Below, piece by piece: positions 8,810 through 15,741 of a stretch of DNA of 32,624 nucleotides (position 1 is the first letter of the stretch; the number at the start of each line of letters is the position of its first letter). Position numbers and translations under genes: made by a program. This DNA comes from Thermoplasmata archaeon (GTDB lineage Archaea > Thermoplasmatota > Thermoplasmata > Lutacidiplasmatales > UBA184): NCBI GenBank assembly GCA_030041175.1, contig JASHOK010000058.1, positions 1 to 32,624 of the forward strand, in the 5' to 3' direction. The notes under the pieces are model-generated. The model saw nothing but the letters and a program-made list of their open reading frames with translations. It had not been told where the DNA came from and did not search any database.

Positions 8810-10063
8810 TCAGCGCCGCCGGCGCCGGGAGCGCCCGCCGTGGGTCGCGGACCGGATCCGGGCCTCGAGCTCCGGGTCCGCGGAAGTTTCCTCGAGTGCC
8901 TCGGCGACCAACCGCGGGGATGTCCGATGCGTGGCGTCCCGACGTTCCTCCTTCTGTCTCCGGGCCTGGGATTCGAGCTCGTCGAGCATCTCGTTCAACG
9001 CGGCATAGAGATTCCATCCGGTCCGGGAGGCGTAGAGGATCTCCCGGTCGGTGTTGAGCCGTCCGTCGACCGAGGCTTCGCCGGAACGATGGGACGCGTG
9101 CGGCGAAAAGTGGACGGTCAGCATGACGGGGTGAACGTATCGCGCGACGCGTCGCAGGCCGCGCGCGACGACCTGGTCGATCTCCGACAGGATGGCCGGG
9201 TCGGCGGAGGCCCGGAGACCCTGAATCTGGACGAAGACGTCTCCGAGCGCCCCTCCGCCGGCGCCGCCGACCGCGAGGCCGATCAGGTCGGCCTGGGACA
9301 CGATCCCCACCGGACGACCGTCCTGCACCACGAATACGCTGGAGACGCGTTCATCGCTCATGAGCCGGGCCGCGGCGCCGGTCGTCGTGTTGAGGGGAAC
9401 GGTCACGGCCGGGCTGTGCATGATCGTCCGGATCTCGACTTCGGTCGCGGTGCCCCGGTTCTCGACATCGCGGTGGCCCTGCGCGACCGGCCGCCAGAGG
9501 ACCTCTCCCAGGTCGGCGATGCCGACCGCGCCGGAGAGCGTTCCGCGGCGGTCGACCACCGGCAGGGGATGGGTCTCCAGGTGCCGCAGCGCGTCCTGCC
9601 CCAACAGGGTGTGGAGAGGATCCCGCTCCTGCAGCAGGAGATTCAGCGGAGCCATCACCTCCTCGATCCGGTGCCCGGCGAGCGCGGGGATCCGTGGCAG
9701 CCGGCGCACGAGGTCGGTCCGGGAGACGACGCCGAGGAGTTCGCCGCGGGGCCCCGTCACGGGCGCAGCCCGCATGCCGGTCGCGAGGAGTTGCTCGCTC
9801 AGCTCGGCGTAGCCGGTCGAGGGCGAAACGATCGGCGGGAGGAGCATCAGGCGATCGATCTTGGTGGACAGGGGAAGATTCACGCGGCGCGCGATCGAGT
9901 CGAGCGTGACCATCCCGACCACGCGCCGGTTCTGGACCACCGGGATCTCGTGGATGTGGCGGCCGCGCATGATCCCGAGCGCCTGCGAGAGCAGGGACTC
10001 CGGCGGCAGCGTGATCGGCCGTGCAGTCATCAGGTCGCCGGCGGTAGGCCAGGGAGAAGCCAT
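8810..10063 (-). CDS. Four CBS domains fused to an S30AE/HPF-like ribosome hibernation domain
   Basis: A 417-residue protein with four CBS repeats (about 8-60, 72-122, 135-190, 211-264) followed by a domain (275-376) whose order of elements matches the S30AE fold of bacterial HPF/YfiA: a strand, a helix ending RRVARYVHP, the strands MLTVHFS, GEASVDGRL and REILYAS, then the helix NLYAALNEMLDELESQARR. The last helix is nearly a copy of the HPF pattern MYAAID-x-LIDKL-x-RQ. CBS tandems usually bind adenine nucleotides, so an energy-sensing ribosome hibernation factor is the natural inference. The ATG at 10063 is chosen because a TATA box (10095-10102) lies about 35 nt upstream; the frame is open to 10237 but that extension is Arg/Ser/Thr-rich noise. 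NAC follows 24 nt downstream. Confidence 0.88.
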   Translation of the reverse strand: MASPWPTAGDLMTARPITLPPESLLSQALGIMRGRHIHEIPVVQNRRVVGMVTLDSIARRVNLPLSTKIDRLMLLPPIVSPSTGYAELSEQLLATGMRAAPVTGPRGELLGVVSRTDLVRRLPRIPALAGHRIEEVMAPLNLLLQERDPLHTLLGQDALRHLETHPLPVVDRRGTLSGAVGIADLGEVLWRPVAQGHRDVENRGTATEVEIRTIMHSPAVTVPLNTTTGAAARLMSDERVSSVFVVQDGRPVGIVSQADLIGLAVGGAGGGALGDVFVQIQGLRASADPAILSEIDQVVARGLRRVARYVHPVMLTVHFSPHASHRSGEASVDGRLNTDREILYASRTGWNLYAALNEMLDELESQARRQKEERRDATHRTSPRLVAEALEETSADPELEARIRSATHGGRSRRRRR

Positions 10064-10094
10064 CGAAGGTACCGGCCTCGGGAACCGGGACACC

Positions 10095-10102
10095 CTATAT
10101 GA
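10095..10102 (-). promoter_or_regulatory. TATA box of the CBS-S30AE gene
   Basis: TCATATAG on the minus strand, about 35 nt before the ATG at 10063, predicting a leader of about 8 nt. It sits in the 61-nt gap after the acetyltransferase gene and gives the CBS-S30AE/NAC/Nudix/Dph2 operon its own promoter. Confidence 0.6.
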
Positions 10103-10124
10103 TTTGGCCGGCGGCCGACGAGCT

Positions 10125-10631
10125 TCAGGCGGTGTCTCGGGCCATCTGGTAGCCGTCCTCGCCGTCCGAGTAGTAGGTCCGGAGCAGATCGACGACCGAG
10201 AACCGGAAGTCCGTGTAGAACCGGATCGCGGTCGCATTACTGACCCGGACCTCGAGCGTCACCCGCCGCAGGCCCTGGGTACGGCATCGGTCCAGAAAGG
10301 CCTGCATCAGTTGTGTCCCGACGCCACGCGCCCGGTGGTCCCGGTCGACGGCGAACATCAGGATCCGCCCCTCGCGGTCGACCTGCATCACGCCCAGCAG
10401 GAAGCCGATCGGTCGACCGAGCGCGTCCGCGGCTACCAGGAAACCGTCCGGCCATTGCTGGCCGAGCGAGAGATAGAGCGAGTGGTCGTAGTTCTCGTGG
10501 AGGGAATCCCGCACGATGTCGGCGATCACGGGGATGTCGTGGGGATGGAAACGTCGGAGCTGCGAGGTCGGCGCGGGCGTTGGAGTGGGCCCCGTCGCCG
10601 GTCGCGGCGCGGTCTCAGCGATACATCTCAC
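10125..10631 (-). CDS. rimI: GNAT N-acetyltransferase, RimI/Naa10-like (protein N-terminal acetylation)
   Basis: Acetyl-CoA-dependent N-terminal acetyltransferase of the archaeal Ard1/RimI type, which modifies N-termini of ribosomal and nascent proteins. The 168-residue chain has the acetyl-CoA loop DHRARGVGTQLMQAF, the following helix and strand (LRRVTLEVRVSN), then NATAIRFYTDFRF and the family-diagnostic YYSDGEDGYQM near the C-terminus. About 25 N-terminal Pro/Thr/Ala-rich residues precede the fold, so translation may start further in; the GTG at 10631 is the first start in frame and overlaps the PAC2 gene's end by 17 nt, implying one transcript. Position in a group with NAC, Dph2 and a ribosome-hibernation-like protein fits a co-translational role. 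Confidence 0.88.
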   Translation of the reverse strand: MRCIAETAPRPATGPTPTPAPTSQLRRFHPHDIPVIADIVRDSLHENYDHSLYLSLGQQWPDGFLVAADALGRPIGFLLGVMQVDREGRILMFAVDRDHRARGVGTQLMQAFLDRCRTQGLRRVTLEVRVSNATAIRFYTDFRFSVVDLLRTYYSDGEDGYQMARDTA

Positions 10632-11424
10632 CCGGCCCTTCGGTCTCGATCTGCCGCATGCTGGTCATCGACTTCTTCTGGTCGTCCAGCGATTTGCGCA
10701 TCTGCGCTTCGAGCAGCCGGGCCTTTTCCCGCAGCGGCTTCGTGTCGAGCGCGAGCATCGGAACGAGGGGGTTGATCGACTCGATCACCTTGGCCGCGGC
10801 GCGAGCGTCCGGGAAGTCCTTGTGCGCCTGCGCCACGAGACAAAGGACCGGCAGGTGGCGCCCCAGAGCGGACAGTAGCATCCCTCCGGCAAAGCCGGTG
10901 ATGACTCCGTTCGCCGGTTCGAAGCCCAGCTTCTCGATGACCGGCACCGCCGGCCGGTTTGCCATCGCCACAACCCGGGCATCGCCGCGGACTCCCTCAT
11001 CGACGGGCTGCCCCTCGACGGCGACCACCATCTGGATTCCCTTCCGCTCCGCCCAGTCCAGCAGCGAGCGGCCGAGACCGTTCAGCAGCTCGACCGGGGG
11101 CTGGATATCCGAGATCGCGACCACGAGCTGGTCGCACTTCCGGTCCACTCCGCAGACCAGCTTGCTCGCATACATACGAACCGGTGAGCTAACGGCCCCG
11201 CCTTCCATGATCACGGTCGGCGGGAACCCTTCGCTGGCGACGTAGGCCACGGGCGTCATATCCAGGGCGTGGACGAGGTACGAAGCGGCGACGGAGCCGA
11301 CGAGCCCGTGTGTCGGGAACCCGACGATCATCATAGAGCCGGTCAGCGACTCGTCGCGAATATCGACGACCCGGATCTCCTCCGGCGGGCTCAGCACCAC
11401 GCCGGTGGCAGTGCCGGCCGGCAT
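10615..11424 (-). CDS. PAC2-family (proteasome assembly chaperone-like) protein
   Basis: A 269-residue cytoplasmic protein of the archaeal PAC2 family, homologous to the eukaryotic 20S proteasome assembly chaperone PAC2; the archaeal role is not firmly established. Seen: the N-terminal MMIVGFPTHGLVGSVAASYL segment, the EGFPPTVIMEGG loop, a regulatory-looking VVAISDIQPP strand, FEPANGVITGFAGGMLL, and a C-terminal coiled helix (REKARLLEAQMRKSLDDQKK) ending in a polar tail. Length is typical. The ATG at 11424 is divergent from the GT2 gene, and the region between contains one AT-rich promoter patch. Its 3' end overlaps the acetyltransferase gene. Confidence 0.88.
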   Translation of the reverse strand: MPAGTATGVVLSPPEEIRVVDIRDESLTGSMMIVGFPTHGLVGSVAASYLVHALDMTPVAYVASEGFPPTVIMEGGAVSSPVRMYASKLVCGVDRKCDQLVVAISDIQPPVELLNGLGRSLLDWAERKGIQMVVAVEGQPVDEGVRGDARVVAMANRPAVPVIEKLGFEPANGVITGFAGGMLLSALGRHLPVLCLVAQAHKDFPDARAAAKVIESINPLVPMLALDTKPLREKARLLEAQMRKSLDDQKKSMTSMRQIETEGPGEMYR

Positions 11425-11503
11425 TTACGGTTGCGCTGGCGCGACGCGCCCCCCGGAGTCGTCGGACGGGACCGCCAAACGGCCGCATCGCTCGGACGGG
11501 CAG

Positions 11504-11511
11504 AATAATAG
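11504..11511. promoter_or_regulatory. AT-rich promoter element between PAC2 gene and GT2 gene
   Basis: AATAATAG is the only AT-rich patch in the 129-nt divergent region. Read on the plus strand it lies about 46 nt before the GT2 start, with a GGAGG (11531-11535) between; on the minus strand it would give the PAC2 gene a leader of about 55 nt. Which gene it serves cannot be decided. Confidence 0.4.
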
Positions 11512-11553
11512 CGGCTCGCTGGCGTACCACCTCGGAGGCCCGAAACCCGATCC

Positions 11554-12522
11554 ATGAAGGTCAGCGTCATCGTGATGGCTCACGGACGCCGGGACTTCCT
11601 CCGGTACGCGGTGGACTCGGCGCTCCGTCAGACCGCGGCTGCGGCGGACTACGAAGTCGTCGTCACGAAGGACTTCTCGGACCCCTATGTGGATGCGCTC
11701 CCCGGCGTGCGACTTCTGGATTCGGCCGGAATGGGAACGGGAGAGATGATCGCAGACGCGGCACGTGCATCGACCGGTGATCTCGTCGCGTTCCTGGACG
11801 ACGACGACGTGTGGGAGACCGAAAAGCTCGCCCGGGTTCTGTCCGTCTTCCGGGACGATCCCGGGCTCGCGTACTACGGCCATGGCCAATCGGTGATCAA
11901 CGACGCCGGACGTCCCGCCCCCATGGGCGGAGCCATGTGGCGACGGCAACGGCGGCTCCGGTCCGACATCGAGGTGCCGTCGCCGATCGGTGGGTCCGTC
12001 GCGGACTGGCTGTGGGCCGACCCCGGGAACGACAGTTCCATCACTCTCCAACGGGCCGCCCTGCTCGCCCGCGAGCCGTTCCTCCGGCAGATCCGGGCCT
12101 CGATCGACACCTTCCTCCTGTGGACCGGTCTGCTGTCTTCCGGCGGCGTCCGTTTCTCGCGAGAACCGCTCACCCGTCTCCGGGTGCACACCGAGAATTT
12201 TTCGAGAGGCTCTCGGGCCTCCTTCCAGGCCTATGTGTCCCAGTACCGGCGGATGCAGGCGGATCATCTGCAGAGCCATCGCGTGGTGCTGTCGATGGCG
12301 GCGGAAGCGCCGTGGGCGCAGGAGATCCTCCAGCGACGCATCCGGGACATCGAGCATTTCCTGGAGGTCGCCGACGGAAGCGTCTCTCGCCGCCAGATGC
12401 TCGATGAGCTGCGCACTTCGCAAGGTGACCCCGCCGGGGCCAGGGTCTCGCGCGCGCTGTACGTCCTGTCGCCGTCGCTCGCCCTGACCGCCAACTTCCT
12501 CAACGCCATGGCCCGGTGGTAG
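11554..12522 (+). CDS. Family 2 glycosyltransferase
   Basis: Inverting GT-A fold transferase that moves a sugar from a nucleotide-sugar donor. The 322-residue chain opens with the classical VSVIVMAHGRRDFLRYAVDS strand-helix, and carries a metal/donor-binding DDDD at residues 82-85 in AFLDDDDVWETEKL. The acceptor half contains WLWADPGNDSS and LLWTGLL. There are no transmembrane helices of the dolichyl-sugar synthase kind, so it is probably soluble or loosely membrane bound. It is joined without a gap to a sulfotransferase gene, and two GT4 genes lie 2 kb further on. Sugar and acceptor are unknown. Confidence 0.88.
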   Translation: MKVSVIVMAHGRRDFLRYAVDSALRQTAAAADYEVVVTKDFSDPYVDALPGVRLLDSAGMGTGEMIADAARASTGDLVAFLDDDDVWETEKLARVLSVFRDDPGLAYYGHGQSVINDAGRPAPMGGAMWRRQRRLRSDIEVPSPIGGSVADWLWADPGNDSSITLQRAALLAREPFLRQIRASIDTFLLWTGLLSSGGVRFSREPLTRLRVHTENFSRGSRASFQAYVSQYRRMQADHLQSHRVVLSMAAEAPWAQEILQRRIRDIEHFLEVADGSVSRRQMLDELRTSQGDPAGARVSRALYVLSPSLALTANFLNAMARW

Positions 12523-13335
12523 ATGGCGGCGTACGTCGTACTGGGGATGCATCGGTCGGGCACGTCGGCCGTCGCCGGCATGCTTGATCGGCTCGGGGTG
12601 CGAATGGGCCCGAAGAACGCCCGGCCGGATTGGATCGGCCGGCACTGGTCCAATCCGATGGGCCACTTCGAGAACCCGGACATCGTCTGGCTGAACGGAC
12701 TCATCCTGAACTACGACGGCACGGGCGTCCACGAGGACCTTGCCTGGGACCAGATCCCGGACCGTGCCCGATCGTACGCGGCTCAGATCGAGCGCGTGCT
12801 CCGGTCGACCGAGGGAGATCTCTGGGGGTGGAAGGACCCCTGGTCCGTCTTCACGATCGAGGAATTTCTGCCACGGGTCCACGACCCGCACTTGATCTTT
12901 GTTTTCCGGGACCCGGATGATGTGGCGGCGTCGCTCTTCCGGCGCGACGGTACCGGTGCAGCGGAAAGCCACCGCGTGACGAACCGGTTCGCTCAGGAAC
13001 TCGCGGCCATCGGGACCCGGCATCCCGAGATCCCCCGCCTGGACCTTCGGTTCGAGGACGTCACCGGTCATCCGTCCGAGACTCTCCAGCGGCTCGCCGG
13101 CTTCGCACACTTGACCCCCAGCCCCGAACAGCTGCAGGCCGCCCTCGCGCTGGTCGTTGACGAGAGCACCCTTCGCGCCCTCGGGCGGTCCCTTGCTCGA
13201 CGGGAGCTCGCGACCTATCCGAAGTGGCTGGGCTGGCTCGTGGCACGAGACCTGCGTCTCGGCCGTCGGGACCCCGCGGCCCTCTGGCGGAACGCGTCGC
13301 ACGAGCTTGTGGGGACCCTCCGCGCCGCGGTTTAG
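12523..13335 (+). CDS. PAPS-dependent sulfotransferase family protein
   Basis: Transfers sulfate from 3'-phosphoadenosine-5'-phosphosulfate to a hydroxyl or amino group, here probably on a glycan or glycolipid. The 5'-phosphosulfate loop GMHRSGTSAVAGML is at residues 8-21, a WGWKDP motif at 101-106 and the 3'-phosphate motif VFRDPDDVAAS at 127-137; these match bacterial sulfotransferases that sit beside glycosyltransferases. Length (270) is normal for the family. The ATG follows the GT2 stop with no spacer (TAGATG), strong evidence for coupled translation. Such genes are uncommon in archaeal genomes, so lateral acquisition is plausible, although base composition matches the neighbours. Confidence 0.88.
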   Translation: MAAYVVLGMHRSGTSAVAGMLDRLGVRMGPKNARPDWIGRHWSNPMGHFENPDIVWLNGLILNYDGTGVHEDLAWDQIPDRARSYAAQIERVLRSTEGDLWGWKDPWSVFTIEEFLPRVHDPHLIFVFRDPDDVAASLFRRDGTGAAESHRVTNRFAQELAAIGTRHPEIPRLDLRFEDVTGHPSETLQRLAGFAHLTPSPEQLQAALALVVDESTLRALGRSLARRELATYPKWLGWLVARDLRLGRRDPAALWRNASHELVGTLRAAV

Positions 13336-13352
13336 CGCGCGAAGCCCGGCCC

Positions 13353-13382
13353 GAATTTCACCTCGACCGGGTGTGGAAATTC
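13353..13382. repeat. Inverted repeat downstream of the sulfotransferase gene
   Basis: GAATTTC (13353-13359) and GAAATTC (13376-13382) are perfect 7-nt complements around a 16-nt centre that can add a few inner pairs. It begins 17 nt after the sulfotransferase stop and ends 13 nt before the TATA-like TTAAAG of the next gene. It could end the first transcript or bind a regulator of the second; there is no T-run after it. Confidence 0.4.
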
Positions 13383-13395
13383 CCCGAACGAACCG

Positions 13396-13401
13396 TTAAA
13401 G
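13396..13401 (+). promoter_or_regulatory. Candidate TATA box of the M20-GT4-GT4 operon
   Basis: TTAAAG lies about 75 nt before the ATG at 13474, implying a leader near 50 nt if used. It suggests the M20 and GT4 genes form a unit separate from GT2 and sulfotransferase. Confidence 0.4.
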
Positions 13402-13473
13402 AGCGGAGGGTCCTGTGGGGGCGCGGGTGGCTGCCCGGCGGACGCCGGCCGGCCCGCGGGTCGCAGATTCCTG

Positions 13474-14550
13474 ATGAAACGACAGATGGTTGACATGCTC
13501 GCGGAGCTGATCAAGATCCCGAGCGACCCCACTGCCAACAAGCAGGAGATTCTCGACTACGTTCAGACCTTTACCGACCAGATCCACATGCGCAATACCC
13601 TCCTCGGCGACCCGGGCACGCCGGCGCTCCTCGCCGAGTACGGCCAGGCGGGTATCGTCCTCTCGGGCCACCTGGACACGCCTCCGGTCGGCGACTACTG
13701 GAGCTTCTCCCAGAGCCAGCTCGCCTCCGGCCGGATGTACGGCCGCGGGGCAGCGGACATGAAGGGCACGGTGATCGCCATGCTCCAGTCGGCGCAGGAT
13801 CTTGTGGCACGCAAGATTCCCGTGGCGCTGGCGCTCACGACGGACGAAGAGACCACGATGCAGGGCGCTCAGGCCCTCTCGAAGACCCTCACCATCCGCC
13901 GGGCCAAGGCGGTGGTGGTCGGAGAGCCGACCGGCCTCCGGATCGCCGCGGCCGAGAAGGGCGTGCTCGATCTGGCGATCGAAACCCGGGGCAAGGCGGC
14001 CCATGGCGCCATGCCACATCTCGGAGAGAACGCCGTCTCGAAACTGATGCGGATCCTACGGGCTCTCGAGGGCTTCAAGGGACGCATCGCTCACCCGGAG
14101 CTCGGCAGCGTTACCATCAACATCGGGACGATCCACGGAGGGGCCCGACTGAACGTGGTTCCCAACAAGGCCGTCGCCGAGGTCGACATCCGGTTCCCAC
14201 CGCCCTACACGCCCGACCAGCTCTACCACGAGGTCGAGGAACATTTGCGTCGGATCAAGACGCCCTTCACGCTCCGCCGGATCGTTTCCATGCCGTCGGT
14301 CCAGCTCGACCCCAATTCCGAGCACATTCGGATCCTGAAGGAGATCTCGCTGGCCGAAAGCACCGTGCTCGTGCACGCCTCGGAGGCGGTGCACTATTCC
14401 CTGGCCAATCCCCGGGTCGTGATCTTCGGTGCCGGCGAAGAAGAGCTGTCCCACCAGGCCAATGAGTACGTCAAGATCGAGTCGGTGGCGCGGGCGACCG
14501 AGGTGTTCAAGAAATACGCCCAGCGTCTCGTGCAGTCGCGCGCCGGGTAG
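13474..14550 (+). CDS. M20-family metallohydrolase (ArgE/DapE/CPG2 type)
   Basis: Zinc-dependent amidohydrolase or peptidase with two domains. The 358-residue chain shows SGHLDTPP (His66, Asp68), GRGAADMKG (bridging Asp95), TTDEET (catalytic Glu125 and metal ligand Glu126), VGEPTG (Glu151), the dimerisation domain opening with GKAAHGAMPHLGENA, and the final metal His in LSHQANEYV. All catalytic residues are therefore present. The substrate may be an N-acyl amino acid, a dipeptide or, given the glycosyltransferases directly downstream, an N-acylated sugar precursor; sequence alone does not decide. No clear ribosome site is seen before the ATG. The first GT4 gene starts 9 nt after its stop. Confidence 0.88.
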   Translation: MKRQMVDMLAELIKIPSDPTANKQEILDYVQTFTDQIHMRNTLLGDPGTPALLAEYGQAGIVLSGHLDTPPVGDYWSFSQSQLASGRMYGRGAADMKGTVIAMLQSAQDLVARKIPVALALTTDEETTMQGAQALSKTLTIRRAKAVVVGEPTGLRIAAAEKGVLDLAIETRGKAAHGAMPHLGENAVSKLMRILRALEGFKGRIAHPELGSVTINIGTIHGGARLNVVPNKAVAEVDIRFPPPYTPDQLYHEVEEHLRRIKTPFTLRRIVSMPSVQLDPNSEHIRILKEISLAESTVLVHASEAVHYSLANPRVVIFGAGEEELSHQANEYVKIESVARATEVFKKYAQRLVQSRAG

Positions 14551-14559
14551 GTCCGGCCC

Positions 14560-15741
14560 GTGGCGATCGCCCAACTGTCGACCCGCTACCCACCCGCCCC
14601 GGGGGGCGTCGAGCGTCACGTCCAGGAGGTTTCCCTCCGCCTCGCCCAGCGCGGCCGACCGGTGACCGTCTACACGAGCCAGCTGCTCCGGGAGTTCCCC
14701 TGGGAGCCGTTTCCCCTCGGGTTTGTCGAGCCGCCAACGCCATCGGGTCTGACGGTCCGACGGCTCCGGGTGTGGTCGCTTCCGGGCGAGCTTCATTATC
14801 CGTTCTTCCGGGGGCTCTACCGCCAGCTGGAGACCGACCGACCGGAACTGCTCCATGTCCACACGTACGGCACGAACCATGCGGCCGTCGCGCGCCGGTA
14901 TCACCGCCGGGCCGGAGTCCCCTACGTCCTCACGGCGCATTACCACCCGATCTGGTCGATCTATGGCGGTCGACTGCGCCACCTGATCCGGGGCTTCTAC
15001 GACCGCCGACTGGCGGCGCCGATCGTCGGCGACGCCGCGTGCCTGATCGTCCAGACCCAGGAAGAGGAGCGCTTGATCCGCGAGAACGGCTTCGCCGTGC
15101 CGCGGGTCGAGATCATCCCCCCCGGGTACACCCCGGCCCCGCCTCCCCCGGCCAACCCCGAGGCGTTCCGTCGTGCCTTCCAGATTCCCGGCCCGTTCGT
15201 GCTGTTCGTGGGCCGACTGGCGCCGAACAAGGGCCTCCTCGCGCTGGTCGACGGATTCGCCGACCTGGCCCGACACGACCCGTCGGCCTCGCTGGTGCTG
15301 GTGGGGGCGGACGGCGGAGAGCAGGCGCGCGTCGAGCAGCGGGTCCGGGAACTGGGGCTCACCGCCCGGGTGCGGCTGACCGGCTTCGTGGCGGACGAAG
15401 CCCTACTCGCCGCTGGCTTCCGGGAGGCGCGCTTATTCGCGCTCCCGAGCCAGTATGAGGCCTTTGGTCTGGTCTTGCTCGAGGCCTTGGCCCAAGGGAC
15501 GCCCGTGATCGCCTCCCGTGTAGGGGGCATCCCCGAGGTGATCGAGGACGGCCGGTCCGGGCGGCTGATCCCGCCCGAGGATGCGACGGCGCTGGCCGCA
15601 GCGTTCCGGGATCTGTGGGACGATGAGGCGGTCCGGCACCGGTGGGGAGCCTACGGCCGGGATGTCGTGGTTCCTCGCTATCAGTGGGACCGGGTTGTCG
15701 ACCAGCTGGAGTCGGTGTACACCGGGGTGCTCGCCCAGTGA
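14560..15741 (+). CDS. Family 4 glycosyltransferase (first of a tandem pair)
   Basis: Retaining GT-B transferase. The 393-residue protein has the N-terminal acceptor domain opening PPAPGGVERHVQEVSLRLAQ, HVHTYGTNHAAVARR and TAHYHP, and the donor domain with LFVGRLAPNKGLLALVDGF and the E-x7-E motif in YEAFGLVLLEA followed by GTPVIASRVGGIPEVIEDG. The GTG start lies 9 nt after the M20 stop, and its own stop overlaps the next gene's GTG. It is clearly paralogous to that next gene, sharing the HYHP and EAFGLVLLEA segments, so the pair likely arose by tandem duplication and may add successive sugars. Confidence 0.9.
   Translation: MAIAQLSTRYPPAPGGVERHVQEVSLRLAQRGRPVTVYTSQLLREFPWEPFPLGFVEPPTPSGLTVRRLRVWSLPGELHYPFFRGLYRQLETDRPELLHVHTYGTNHAAVARRYHRRAGVPYVLTAHYHPIWSIYGGRLRHLIRGFYDRRLAAPIVGDAACLIVQTQEEERLIRENGFAVPRVEIIPPGYTPAPPPPANPEAFRRAFQIPGPFVLFVGRLAPNKGLLALVDGFADLARHDPSASLVLVGADGGEQARVEQRVRELGLTARVRLTGFVADEALLAAGFREARLFALPSQYEAFGLVLLEALAQGTPVIASRVGGIPEVIEDGRSGRLIPPEDATALAAAFRDLWDDEAVRHRWGAYGRDVVVPRYQWDRVVDQLESVYTGVLAQ

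Noticed and set aside
10064-10237. N-terminal extension of the CBS-S30AE protein
   Set aside because: The TATA box for this gene lies inside the extension, it overlaps the acetyltransferase gene, and its residues are Arg/Ser/Thr noise.
11425-13302. A 625-codon minus-strand open frame opposite GT2 and sulfotransferase
   Set aside because: The opposite strand has two clear enzymes with catalytic motifs; this frame shows no domain.
15642-15737. N-terminal extension of the second GT4
   Set aside because: It is the C-terminal coding region of the first GT4 in another frame; the GTGA overlap gives the conserved N-terminus.
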